From positions 604,413-668,412 of the forward strand of contig CAVVZJ010000014.1 in assembly GCA_963752755.1 (NCBI GenBank): a DNA stretch of 64,000 nt, given 5' to 3'. The notes under the pieces were generated by a model, which was not told where the DNA came from, did not search any database, and saw nothing but the letters and a program-made list of their open reading frames with translations. Source of the stretch: CAVVZJ01 sp963752755. GTDB taxonomy: Bacteria > Planctomycetota > Planctomycetia > Isosphaerales > Isosphaeraceae. The translations under genes were made by a program, and so were the position numbers. Positions 51,509-64,000 of this stretch are shown here, one piece after another (the first letter of the stretch is position 1; each line of letters starts with the position of its first letter).

Positions 51509-53101
51509 TCATCCCGGTCGGTAGCCTGCCGCCAGGTCGCGGAAGGCCTGAACCTGTGCGGCGATCCAGTCGCCATCGCGGCCCAGCTCAGTTGCCAGGA
51601 TCTCCGCCACGCGCGGGGCCGACTCACTCGCGGCGCGGGCATCGAGGAAGAGGAGGCGCGTGCGGCGGGCGAGCACGTCCTCGACCGTCCGCGCCAGCTC
51701 GCCCCGAGCCGCCCAGGCAACCTCCGCCGCCGGGTTCTCCAGACCCAGATGGATTGGTGCGGAGAGGTCCGGCCGCTCGGCCGCGATCCGCTCGATCGCT
51801 CGCGCATCAGCCCCGTAAGCTGCCAGCGGGCCGCCGAGCGGTCCGGACGCGAAGCCGTGCAGCCGCAGTTCCTCCGTGGCGCAGGGGCGTGCCTCCAGGC
51901 CGCCGACCTCCGCCGCGCGCTGGATCACGTCGGCCGCCATCCGGCGATAGGTGGTCCACTTGCCGCCAGCGATGGTGACCAGGCCGGATTCGGAAACAAT
52001 CAGGGCATGCTCCCGCGAGAGTCGTGCCGTCGATTTCGCGTCGGATCTCGCATCAACGAGCGGCCGGAGCCCCGCGAAGGTGCTGAGCACGTCAGCCCGC
52101 GACGGGTCGCGGGCGAGATACCGGCCGGCGGTCGCGAGGATGGTGTCGATCTCCTCGTCCAACGGCTTCGGCTCCAGCGGCGTTGATTGGATCGGCGTGT
52201 CAGTCGTACCGACGAGGACCCGGCCCAGCCACGGGATGGCGAACATCACACGGCCGTCGCCGGTCTCAGGCACGAGCACGGCCGTCTCGCCCGGCAGGAA
52301 CGAACGGTCAAGCACGACGTGAGCCCCCTGGCTCGGTCGCAAGATCGGCTTCGTACCCGGGTCGTCCATCCGGCGAAGTTCGTCGGCGAAGACACCCGCG
52401 GCATTGACCACGACGCTTGCCCGGATCGTGAACGATTCGCCGGTCTCCGCGTCGCGGGACTCCACCCCGGCAATCCGTCCGCCCTCCCGGATCAGGCCGA
52501 AGACAGGCATGTAGTTCAAGGCGGTCGCGCCCAGGTCGAGGGCCGTCCGAGCCAGGGCCAGCGCGAGCCGCGCGTCGTCGAACTGGCCGTCGCGATAAAC
52601 GACCCCGCCGCGGAGCCGCGATGGTTCCAGCGTTGGGACCAGTCGCAGGGCCGCATCTCGCCCGATGAGTCGCGAGCGGCCCAGGCCCAGCCGGCCAGCC
52701 AGCCAGTCATAGGCCTTCAGACCGAGCCCGTAATACGACTTCGCCCACCAGCGATAGGCCGGCACCAGGAAATCCCGGCCGTGGACCAGGTGGGGTGCGT
52801 TCCGGAGCAAGCGGCCCCGCTCGTGCAGAGCCTCGCGGACCAGGCCAACCTCGCCGCGGGCCAGGTAGCGGACGCCACCGTGGACCAGCTTCGTGCTCCG
52901 GCTCGACGTCGCCTTGGCGAAGTCATGGGCTTCGAGCAGGACCGTCCGGTAGCCCCGCGCCGACGCATCGACGGCCGCCCCCAGACCCGTCGCCCCACCG
53001 CCGATGATCGCCACGTCCCAGCATTCGCCCCCTCGGAGGCGGTCGAGCAGTTCGGCCCGTGACGGGGGCATCACGACCGCGTCACAATCTTCCGTGTTCA
53101 T
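51509..53101 (-). CDS. glpD: FAD-dependent glycerol-3-phosphate dehydrogenase
   Basis: The enzyme oxidises glycerol 3-phosphate to dihydroxyacetone phosphate and passes electrons to quinone at the membrane. The 530-residue intact frame has VAIIGGGATGLGAAVDASAR (FAD-binding GxGxxG), TSSRSTKLVHGGVRYLARGE (the GlpD FAD-pyrophosphate block), RDGQFDDARLALALARTALD, NAAGVFADELRRM, SQGAHVVLDRSFLP, FAIPWLGRVLVGTTDTPI, LSTFAGLRPLVDA and TIAGGKWTTYRRMAADVI. A C-terminal helical domain follows. Length and order match bacterial GlpD. The start is ATG 53101. No glpK or glpF is adjacent. Confidence 0.93.
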   Translation of the reverse strand: MNTEDCDAVVMPPSRAELLDRLRGGECWDVAIIGGGATGLGAAVDASARGYRTVLLEAHDFAKATSSRSTKLVHGGVRYLARGEVGLVREALHERGRLLRNAPHLVHGRDFLVPAYRWWAKSYYGLGLKAYDWLAGRLGLGRSRLIGRDAALRLVPTLEPSRLRGGVVYRDGQFDDARLALALARTALDLGATALNYMPVFGLIREGGRIAGVESRDAETGESFTIRASVVVNAAGVFADELRRMDDPGTKPILRPSQGAHVVLDRSFLPGETAVLVPETGDGRVMFAIPWLGRVLVGTTDTPIQSTPLEPKPLDEEIDTILATAGRYLARDPSRADVLSTFAGLRPLVDARSDAKSTARLSREHALIVSESGLVTIAGGKWTTYRRMAADVIQRAAEVGGLEARPCATEELRLHGFASGPLGGPLAAYGADARAIERIAAERPDLSAPIHLGLENPAAEVAWAARGELARTVEDVLARRTRLLFLDARAASESAPRVAEILATELGRDGDWIAAQVQAFRDLAAGYRPG

Positions 53102-53422
53102 TTCATGATCTTTTCAGGGTCAGGTCCGCAGAGTCGGTCGGAATTCGGTGTGGTTGAGCTGAAGTCTTCGCCCCGGCCACACGGTGCCAGACCGAACGAC
53201 TGATGCGGCCCCGGTATAATGCGGATGGTCTGATCGGCCTGTCCCCGCCACTCCTCGGTATTGTTCACTGGCCTCTTCCGCCGACGGGTCCTTCGGAACC
53301 TTCTCGATTCTCGCAAATTGGGCGGGGAGTGAACTCGGGTACGACGGAAGTCATTCCCCGTCCGGGATTCTGACTCACGTCAATTCGGGACCGAACCTGG
53401 ATGACAGCAGCGAACTCTTCCC
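53102..53422. other. Intergenic region upstream of glpD
   Basis: The 321-base gap upstream of glpD and downstream of the Gfo/Idh/MocA gene contains a remnant GTGTGG...CCCCGGCCACACGG of the GGGTGGCC-type palindromes at 53147-53187 and otherwise nothing I can identify. Confidence 0.45.
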
Positions 53423-54769
53423 TCAGGCTTTCGGATGCTCCCAGGGTTCGCGATACGGGCGGCGGAGCAGAGCGTTCGCCTCGTCATCGTTGAGGATCCG
53501 GCCCTGGTCGGCGTCCCAGGCGAGGGTGCGGCCGAGCTTCAAGGCGAGGTTGGCCAGGATGCAACTGGCGGTCGAGATGTGTCCTTGCTCGATGTCGGCC
53601 ACGGGCTTGCCGCGGCTGGCAATGGCCGCGAGGAAATCCTGCATGTGGCGGCGGACCGCTGGGGCGACATGCTTCTCGATGTCCTTCTCGGTCCGGTCCT
53701 CTGGGAACTCGTCCAGTTCATAGACGACATCGCCGTGGCTCGGCTCACCTCCGCCGACGGGCTCAAAGTCGTAGCTATAGACGCTGAGCTTCAAGGTGCC
53801 CTTGTCACCGTAAATCGTCGCACCCCAGGGGTACTTCGGATCGACGGGCGTGCCCCAGGTGCGATGCTGCCAGACGATCGGGAACTCATCGAACGTGAAG
53901 GTGGCCGTCTGGGTGTCCGCGATGTTGGCTTTGCTCTGCGGGTCCATGAGAATTCCGCCCGTCGAGGCGACCGAGCGGGGCCAGCCCAGGCCGACCATCC
54001 AGCGGATCATATCGAGCATGTGAATACACATGTCACCAACGATGCCGTTGCCGTACTCCATGAACGCCCGCCAGCCGCGCGGGTGGACGATGGAATTGTA
54101 AGGGCGCATGGGTGCTGGGCCGGTCCACATCTCCCAGTCGAGATAATCGGGTGGTACGGTGTCGGGCGGGTTACCCTGTGCCCTCATGTGATAATAACAA
54201 TAAACCTCGGCATGGCCGATCTTGCCAAGCTTGCCCTCACGGATGATCCGGTCACGGACCTCAATCAGGTGGGGTGTGCTCCGGCGCTGGGTGCCGACCT
54301 GGACAACCCGCTTGTGCCTTCTCGCCGCAGCCAGCATAGCCTGCCCTTCGGCGATATCAACGCTGATCGGCTTCTGCACGTACACGTCGGCCCCGGCCTC
54401 GACCGCGGCGATCATGGGCAGGGCGTGCCAGTGGTCGGGCGTTGCGATTAGGACGATGTCGAGGTCCTTCTCCTTCAGCATCTCGCGATAGTCGGAGTAC
54501 GTCCGGGGCGTCCTGCCGGATTTCTGCCGGGAGGCCGTCATCTCGGCCGCATTCGCGAGCATCTTGCTGTCCACGTCGCAGAGCGAGACAACCTCGACGG
54601 GTGCGACCTGAATCAAACGGAAAAGGTCGATCTTGCCATACCAGCCACAACCGATCAGGCCGACGCGCGGGGGCTTGTCTTCGAAGTGGGCGAGCACCGA
54701 CTCGGCGGCCGAGAGGGCCAGCCCTCCGGCAGCACCAGCCTGGAGAAAGCGACGTCGGTTGAGGTTCAT
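53423..54769 (-). CDS. Tat-exported Gfo/Idh/MocA-family oxidoreductase
   Basis: ATG 54769 starts NRRRFLQAGAAGGLALSAAE, a Tat signal with RRRFLQ. The NAD(P)-binding fold follows as PPRVGLIGCGWYGKIDLFRL, and the family's EKP-equivalent is VQKPISVDIAEGQAM, preceded by IATPDHWHALPMIAAVEAG. The C-terminal alpha/beta domain has GTQRRSTPHLIEVRDRI, EMWTGPAPMRPYNSIVHPRG and GDMCIHMLDMIRWMVGLGWP (His in the usual substrate-site position). Secreted Gfo/Idh/MocA proteins are abundant in planctomycetes and often act on sugars with a tightly bound cofactor. 448 residues, intact, monocistronic. Confidence 0.9.
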   Translation of the reverse strand: MNLNRRRFLQAGAAGGLALSAAESVLAHFEDKPPRVGLIGCGWYGKIDLFRLIQVAPVEVVSLCDVDSKMLANAAEMTASRQKSGRTPRTYSDYREMLKEKDLDIVLIATPDHWHALPMIAAVEAGADVYVQKPISVDIAEGQAMLAAARRHKRVVQVGTQRRSTPHLIEVRDRIIREGKLGKIGHAEVYCYYHMRAQGNPPDTVPPDYLDWEMWTGPAPMRPYNSIVHPRGWRAFMEYGNGIVGDMCIHMLDMIRWMVGLGWPRSVASTGGILMDPQSKANIADTQTATFTFDEFPIVWQHRTWGTPVDPKYPWGATIYGDKGTLKLSVYSYDFEPVGGGEPSHGDVVYELDEFPEDRTEKDIEKHVAPAVRRHMQDFLAAIASRGKPVADIEQGHISTASCILANLALKLGRTLAWDADQGRILNDDEANALLRRPYREPWEHPKA

Positions 54770-55065
54770 GGCGAATCACCTCAGGTTCGAGGAGTGGTCG
54801 CAACGGAGTTCGGAGCCCCGTCCATCGCAACGCATTGTCCCCCCCTGCCCCGCCGGGGGCAAGTCGTCGGGAGTCGCCGCCCCCTGGACTTCCCGGTTGT
54901 CGCTGGATACGGATTACTAGCGAACGTGACGGCGCCGATGTCTGGACCGGTCCGGAATCTGCATGGCGCAACCGGGAACGGGAGGGTCCTCCCGGCGCCC
55001 GACGTGCCGCGCGCCGGACTGAACCGCGCGGAGCCGCGGTCCGTAACGAAAGGGGCAGACATCAA

Positions 55066-57705
55066 ATGGGACAGCCGACTCCCGCGGCGAACGCTGAGGT
55101 TGATTCCATGGGGCAAATTCAAACGCTTCCCGTCTTGCCCTTACGCGGGACGGTCATCTTCCCCGGTGTGACCTCGCCGATCGGCGTGGGACGGCCAGGC
55201 ACGCTCCGGGCGGTCGAAGCGGCGGTGAAGAAGGGCGACGGCCTGATCTTCGCCGTCGCCCAGCGCGATTCCGCTGAGGAGCCGACGCCCGAGCAGCTCT
55301 ACACCCTCGGGGTGATCGCCCGAATCGGCCAGGTCCAGCGCGGCCTGGGCGGGGTCCAACTCCTGCTCCAGGGCGAGGAGCGAGCCAGCGTCGTGCGCTA
55401 CCAACCCACCGAGGGTTATCTTAGCGCCGAGGTTCAGCCAGTCGAGGATATCGCACCATCCAACCCCGACGACCCGGCCTTCTCCGCCCTCAACCGCGAG
55501 ACTCGTGAGCGTGCCAAGGAACTGGGTGAGCGTCGGGGCCTGCCCGAGGAAGTGCTTCACAATGTCATGGACTCCGTCACCGACCCGGCCCGGTTTGCCG
55601 ACCTGGTGGCCGGTTACGTCGAGCTGCCCCTGGAGGAAAAACAGCAGCTTCTGGAGACCCTCGGTGTCGAGGAACGTTTGCGGCGCGTGCTCGTCCACGT
55701 CCAGCGGCAGATCGGCGTTCTGGAGGCGCAGGCCGAGATCAAGTCGGCCGTGCAGGAGGAGTTGGGCGAACGTCAGCGCGAGATGATTCTCCGCGAGCAA
55801 CTTAAGGCGATCCAGAAGGAGCTGGGTGAGGACGAACAAGGCAAGGAACTCGAAGAACTCCGCGCCAAGCTCGAAAAGCTCGACCTTCCCCGCGAGGCTC
55901 ACGTCGAGGTCAACCGCGAGTTGAGCCGCTTGGAGCGCGCCGGTCGTGAGTCAATGGAGGCTCAGGTCATCCGGACCTATCTGGAATGGATCGCCGAACT
56001 GCCCTGGAACACGCGATCGGACGACAATCTCGACCTGAAGCACGCTGCCCAGGTGCTCGATGAGGATCATTATGGTTTGAAGGATGTCAAGGACCGCGTC
56101 CTCGAGTTTCTCGCCGTCCGCGAATTGAAGGCCCGTCAGCTTGCCGAGGAAGTCGAGAAATCGGGCGCGATCCCTCCCGAGAAGTTGAAGACCCAGCGGG
56201 ACACGGCCACGCCGACCTTGACCGGCGACCACGAGGACAGGCCGATCAAGGACCAGACCGAGGCCAAGGCCCGTGCCATGGCACGCGGACCGATACTTCT
56301 GTTCGTCGGCCCGCCGGGTGTCGGCAAGACATCGATCGCCAAATCCATCGCGCGGTCGTTGGGTCGCAAGTACGTCCGCGCCGCGCTCGGAGGGGTCCGC
56401 GACGAGGCCGACATCCGGGGTCATCGCCGAACCTACGTCGGCGCCATGCCTGGCAGGGTCATCCAGGGGATGAAACAGGCCGGCACCAGAAACCCCGTCT
56501 TCCTGCTCGACGAGGTGGACAAGCTCGGTGTCTCCTTCCAGGGCGACCCGGCCAGTGCCCTGCTCGAAGTGCTCGATCCAGCCCAGAACGACACATTCAC
56601 AGATCATTATCTGAACGTGCCTTTTGACCTCAGTGAGGTCCTGTTCATCGCCACAGCCAATTTCCTCCAGAATATCCCTGCTCCCTTGCTCGACCGCATG
56701 GAGGTCGTCGATTTCGCCGGCTACACCGAGCGGGAGAAAGCCGAGATCGCCAGGAATTACCTGATCCCTCGTCAACTTGAGGAGTCGGGCCTGTCGGACA
56801 AGGACATCACGTTCTCCGATGAAGCGGTCATGTCCGTCATCAGCCAGTACACCCGCGAAAGCGGTGTTCGGCAGCTCGAACGCCAGTTCGGTGCCGTGGC
56901 GCGAAAAATCGCCCGGCGGCTCGCAGTGGGCGAGGCGTTCCACGACACCGTCACGCCCGAGGACGTCCGCGAGTTGCTAGGCCGCCCCCGAGTCCATCCC
57001 GAAAGGATCGGCGAGCGGAACGAGGTCGGCGTGGCGACCGGAATGTATTACACCCCGGCCGGCGGCGATATCATGTTCGTCGAGGCCGCGCTTCGTCGCC
57101 TGCCCGGCGGTCCCGATGGCTCGATGACCCGCGGGGCCGATGTGGCCATCCCGGCCGAGGGGTTCGGCAGCGTGGCCTTGATTCTCACGGGTCAGCTCGG
57201 CGATGTGATGAAAGAGTCGGCTCGTGCCGCCGTCACCTACGCGGCAACCCATGCATCCCAACTCGCCATCCCGCCCGACCGGCTCGGGTCGATCGAGGTG
57301 CATATCCACGTCCCCGCCGGCGCGATCCCCAAGGATGGTCCGAGTGCCGGGGTGGCGATGGCCACGGCGCTCGTCTCGGCGATGTCTGGACGGAAAGTTC
57401 GCCGAGACGTGGCAATGACCGGTGAGATCACATTGCGAGGCCGCGTCCTGCCGATCGGCGGGGTCAAGGAGAAGGTCTTGGGCGCTCACCGCGCCGGGAT
57501 CACCCAGATCCTCCTACCGATCCAGAACGAGGCCGACATGGAGGATATCCCTGAGGATGTTCGCGATGCCTTGACTTTCCACCTAGTCCACACGCTCGAC
57601 GAGGTCTTCGAGCTCTCGCTGGAGCCAAACTCCACCGAGTTCGAGGGCGAGTCAGGCTCCGCTTCGAAAGCAAGTCCGAGGCCTTCAGGCTCTGTCAAAG
57701 ATTGA
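55066..57705 (+). CDS. lon: ATP-dependent protease Lon with a ~45-residue insertion before Walker A
   Basis: ATG 55066, 10 bases after AAAGGGG, gives 879 residues; ATG 55108 is an alternative, and the open frame upstream of 55066 has no family match. N-domain: LPVLPLRGTVIFPGVTSPIG, with a coiled helix ending LREQLKAIQKELGEDEQGKE. AAA+ domain: Walker A GPPGVGKTS (~415-423), RDEADIRGHRRTYVGAMPGR, Walker B VFLLDEVDKLG (~478-488), sensor TANFLQNIPAPLLDRMEV. Protease domain: KDGPSAGVAMATAL with catalytic Ser760 and GGVKEK with catalytic Lys ~803. Between VRELK (~355) and GPILL (~408) about 52 residues replace the five to ten usual in E. coli-type Lon. The C-terminal tail is Ser/Glu-rich. Cytosolic protein quality control; heat-inducible in many bacteria, though no CIRCE or other operator is evident. 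Confidence 0.95.
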   Translation: MGQPTPAANAEVDSMGQIQTLPVLPLRGTVIFPGVTSPIGVGRPGTLRAVEAAVKKGDGLIFAVAQRDSAEEPTPEQLYTLGVIARIGQVQRGLGGVQLLLQGEERASVVRYQPTEGYLSAEVQPVEDIAPSNPDDPAFSALNRETRERAKELGERRGLPEEVLHNVMDSVTDPARFADLVAGYVELPLEEKQQLLETLGVEERLRRVLVHVQRQIGVLEAQAEIKSAVQEELGERQREMILREQLKAIQKELGEDEQGKELEELRAKLEKLDLPREAHVEVNRELSRLERAGRESMEAQVIRTYLEWIAELPWNTRSDDNLDLKHAAQVLDEDHYGLKDVKDRVLEFLAVRELKARQLAEEVEKSGAIPPEKLKTQRDTATPTLTGDHEDRPIKDQTEAKARAMARGPILLFVGPPGVGKTSIAKSIARSLGRKYVRAALGGVRDEADIRGHRRTYVGAMPGRVIQGMKQAGTRNPVFLLDEVDKLGVSFQGDPASALLEVLDPAQNDTFTDHYLNVPFDLSEVLFIATANFLQNIPAPLLDRMEVVDFAGYTEREKAEIARNYLIPRQLEESGLSDKDITFSDEAVMSVISQYTRESGVRQLERQFGAVARKIARRLAVGEAFHDTVTPEDVRELLGRPRVHPERIGERNEVGVATGMYYTPAGGDIMFVEAALRRLPGGPDGSMTRGADVAIPAEGFGSVALILTGQLGDVMKESARAAVTYAATHASQLAIPPDRLGSIEVHIHVPAGAIPKDGPSAGVAMATALVSAMSGRKVRRDVAMTGEITLRGRVLPIGGVKEKVLGAHRAGITQILLPIQNEADMEDIPEDVRDALTFHLVHTLDEVFELSLEPNSTEFEGESGSASKASPRPSGSVKD

Positions 57706-57794
57706 TGGGCCTTCTGGAACAATCCCTTCGTGTGACAGGTTGGTTCGTCAAATCCGAGTTCGTCCAGGAAAACCGAGATGGGAGATCCCTCCTC

Positions 57795-58199
57795 ATGCCA
57801 GACAAGATCGATAAGTCAGATGCCGAATGGCTTCAGCAACTCTCGCCCGCACAATACCAAATCCTTCGGCAAAAAGGGACAGAAGCCGCTTTCACAGGCC
57901 AATACTGGAAATCAAAGTCCCCGGGATCGTACCGATGTGCCGGTTGCGGCCAGGAACTCTTCTCCTCCGAGGCCAAGTACGACTCCGGCTCGGGTTGGCC
58001 CAGTTTCGATCGACCGGTCGATACCTCGAACGTGGAGGAGCACCGAGATATCAGTCACGGGATGATCCGGACCGAGGTGATCTGTGGTCGTTGCGGGGGA
58101 CATCTCGGTCATATCTTCCCAGATGGACCAGCAACCACTGGTCTTCGGTACTGTATCAATTCAGCGGCTCTCATTTTTCAAGAGAAACCCCAAGAATGA
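57795..58199 (+). CDS. msrB: Peptide methionine-R-sulfoxide reductase
   Basis: ATG 57795 gives MPDKIDKSDAEWLQQLSPAQ, the usual MsrB start; the frame opens further upstream without similarity. Zn ligands are Cys48/Cys51 (CAGCGQEL) and Cys97/Cys100 (ICGRCGGHLGHIF), the substrate site is GWPSFDRPV, and the catalytic Cys120 sits in RYCINSAAL. The 134-residue protein reduces methionine-R-sulfoxide in proteins using thioredoxin. It lies 89 bases after lon on the same strand and may share its transcript. Intact. Confidence 0.93.
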   Translation: MPDKIDKSDAEWLQQLSPAQYQILRQKGTEAAFTGQYWKSKSPGSYRCAGCGQELFSSEAKYDSGSGWPSFDRPVDTSNVEEHRDISHGMIRTEVICGRCGGHLGHIFPDGPATTGLRYCINSAALIFQEKPQE

Positions 58200-58236
58200 T
58201 TATTAAGAACAGATAACAAGCAAACCACCGCCGCGG

Positions 58237-58260
58237 GCTCAGGGGTAGGAGAGCCCGGGG
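58237..58260. terminator. Candidate bidirectional terminator between msrB and the rRNA operon
   Basis: CGGGCTC ... GAGCCCG is a 7-bp GC-rich stem with a 9- to 10-base loop between the ends of msrB (plus) and the rRNA operon (minus). No long T run follows on either strand, so efficiency is uncertain. Confidence 0.4.
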
Positions 58261-58280
58261 CGGCGGAGGATTGGGAGGAG

Positions 58281-58390
58281 CCCGGCGGTGACCGACTTTC
58301 GCGCCAGAGGCACTATCATGGGCCCGGCGGGCTTAACGGCCGTGTTCGGGATGGGAACGGGTGTGGCCCCGCCGGTCTGGTCGCCGGGCA
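58281..58390 (-). rRNA. rrf: 5S ribosomal RNA
   Basis: Read on the plus strand it shows the complement pattern of 5S: CCCGGCGGTGACCGACTTTC, CACTATCATGG, GTGTTCGGGATGGGAACGGG and a closing GTCGCCGGGC that pairs with the start. About 110 nt; ends are approximate to a few bases. Confidence 0.9.
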
Positions 58391-58619
58391 GGCGGCCGGG
58401 GGGCGGTCAGGCCCCCGCGGTCGCGGGTTTACGACGCGGTGGATCGCACGCAGCTTCACGTAACGTAGGCTGAGCACTTGGCTTTCGATTCTTCGATCAC
58501 GCCATCGCGCGAGCCAGCCGAGGCTGGCGGGCGGGACCATGTCGTTGCGTGGCTCGTGGCAGGATCATCGAAGCGGGACCGTGGCGACCCGGGCCGCGTG
58601 GGGACGCGGCGGCGGGTCG

Positions 58620-61428
<2,809 letters not shown>

Positions 61429-62024
61429 ACGCCGACCGGCCGTCGCGAACAAGTCCGCTTCCGGCCCGGCATCGACGTGTCCAGCTTGGATGGTCCCCCA
61501 AGGACCGTCCGCGCGTCTCGCGACGCTCGCCCGGCCCACGAGTTCTCCGACATCCCCGCCCTTGATCTGGCCGACCGGTCCGAGCTCACGCCGGTCCGAT
61601 CGCTTCGGCAGGGTCTTCCACCGTCAGCATCTGCTGCGCTCGTGAGATGGAGTGATGAATTTGCCTACGCTACCTCGCTGGAGGACCGATTCGCGGTCTG
61701 TCCGAAGACAGACCGCCATCGGCCTCGCTTGGTGTGTGGTTGCGATCCACCGCATTGTCACAGAGCAAACCGTCGGGGGGGCGCCCGACGCGCTGGCCAC
61801 CGGCCAGGGGCCGCCGCAGGCTTGGCACCTGCCGCGGCCCGCGCCCGGTGGGGCGCGGCCATTCCGGCCGGTCACGAGCGTCTTGCCAGTCTCACCTCGG
61901 TGGCTTGCCCATCGATCGACGCCCGCGAGGGCAACCGACGCGGCCGTCGCCCCGTTCTGGGGCGGGGCCGATGAGGTCTTCGCCGGACCGAAGGTCCCAA
62001 CGAGACCCGGATGCGACATCCTTA
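61429..62024 (-). other. 16S-23S internal transcribed spacer, without tRNA, with boxA
   Basis: The ~596-base spacer contains no tRNA-Ile or tRNA-Ala: no anticodon arm or T-loop pattern is found on the minus strand. TTTGCTCTGTGACAATGC (minus strand, 61752-61769) matches the boxA antitermination element that usually precedes 23S. CGAGACCC at 62001-62008 can pair with GGGTCTCG at 63578-63585 as part of a 16S processing stem. Confidence 0.7.
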
Positions 62025-63545
<1,521 letters not shown>

Positions 63546-64000
63546 GAAAGGGGACCATCACCGCCTTGGGAACCCGAGGGTCTCGCCGACGGAATGGGCT
63601 TCCTCATCGGGTGAGGAATCCTTTGGTCGCCGAGACCTGGCCGAAGCCATTCCCGACGCGTGCTGAATCCCGCCCCGAACCGACTCTCCCCAGGGAAGAC
63701 CCGATCCCGGACGCGACGCCGCGTCGGCTGCCCTCGCGGGCGTCTCGACAGGCAAGCTTACTCTGATGAGGCTGGCTTGGTTAACTGTCGCGACCGACCG
63801 AATTGCCAAAGAGCAGGGCCCGGAGCGTGGCTCGGGTGAGTTCCGCCCCCGACGCCACGGGCCGGGACGTTTGCCCCCGCCTCGCTGGGTCTGATCCCGG
63901 CCTCTCAGATGAGTACGCTTCCGGTCGTCCGCCGGTTCCTCGGCGACGAGACGAATCTCGTCACCCCACCGGCCATCGCGGCCTTCCGTGCTCAACACCG
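63546..64000 (-). promoter_or_regulatory. rRNA operon leader with boxA
   Basis: The region upstream of 16S on the minus strand contains TGCTCTTTGGCAATT (63801-63815), close to the boxA consensus TGCTCTTTAACAA, as expected for rRNA antitermination. No protein gene is supported. The operon promoter should lie at or beyond 63830 but I cannot fix -35 and -10 boxes in this GC-rich stretch. Confidence 0.6.

Noticed and set aside
53214..53220. TATAAT as a plus-strand promoter
   Set aside because: No -35 box at a suitable distance and no plus-strand gene until lon at 55066.
54835..55065. Longer N-terminus for Lon from an upstream start
   Set aside because: The extra 77 residues are Arg/Pro-rich with no similarity to Lon, whereas ATG 55066 has a good ribosome site and begins close to the conserved LPVLPLRG block.
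61429..62024. tRNA-Ile/tRNA-Ala in the rRNA spacer
   Set aside because: No sequence resembling the T-loop or the conserved ends of either tRNA was found on the minus strand.

Overview
The window looks like a chromosomal segment of a GC-rich planctomycete, most likely of the Isosphaera/Singulisphaera/Paludisphaera type. The evidence is two PSCyt1-DUF1549-DUF1553 plus DUF1501 gene pairs, an N-terminal LEPR-XLL-like motif on a large secreted protein, a PEP-CTERM protein, a Gfo/Idh/MocA protein with a Tat signal, ThuA and prenyltransferase-repeat proteins, and strong GC bias at third codon positions. This assignment rests on family content and was not checked by rRNA phylogeny.

Layout. 1-4.3 kb: the end of opcA, a large MGH1/GH63-like glycosidase and a ROK glucokinase, together a plausible route from glucoside to glucose 6-phosphate and the oxidative pentose phosphate pathway. 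4.5-14.1 kb: a multiheme cytochrome locus. Two co-directional secreted cytochromes on the plus strand converge on a minus-strand unit made of an outer-membrane-barrel-like protein followed by a cytochrome with at least nine hemes fused to an LVIVD-repeat propeller. 14.7-22.1 kb: a secreted RTX/GlcG-like protein, a His-rich secreted protein, an IS4-type insertion sequence and a secreted protein of unknown function. 22.5-35 kb: two DUF1553/DUF1501 pairs on opposite strands around small metabolic genes (RraA-like, thioredoxin-like, SDR). 35-39 kb: a repeat-dense accessory stretch holding an unknown gene between direct repeats, a PEP-CTERM protein and a lipoprotein. 39-58 kb: housekeeping and secreted genes, mostly intact (PQQ-type propeller, serine hydrolase, nitrilase-family amidohydrolase, M16 peptidase, two prenyltransferase-repeat membrane proteins, ThuA, DinB, glpD, Gfo/Idh/MocA, lon, msrB). 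58.2-64 kb: a complete linked 16S-23S-5S rRNA operon on the minus strand with boxA elements and no tRNA in the spacer.

Two features cut across the window. First, many genes are interrupted by single-base frameshifts with protein homology continuing in another frame, especially in 0.8-14 kb and 22.5-24.8 kb, while other genes are perfectly open. Several breaks fall in C/G homopolymers, so residual sequencing indels are the simplest explanation; I give whole-gene spans and note the breaks. Second, intergenic DNA between 18 and 39 kb is full of palindromes bounded by GGGTGGC...GCCACCC. The IS4-type element and a 173-bp MITE-like element with related ends both sit in this motif with identical 9- to 10-bp flanking repeats, which suggests an insertion sequence that targets REP-like palindromes. 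A separate ~320-360-bp repeat (18.1-18.45 kb and, inverted, 42.17-42.48 kb) carries an extended -10 box at one end.
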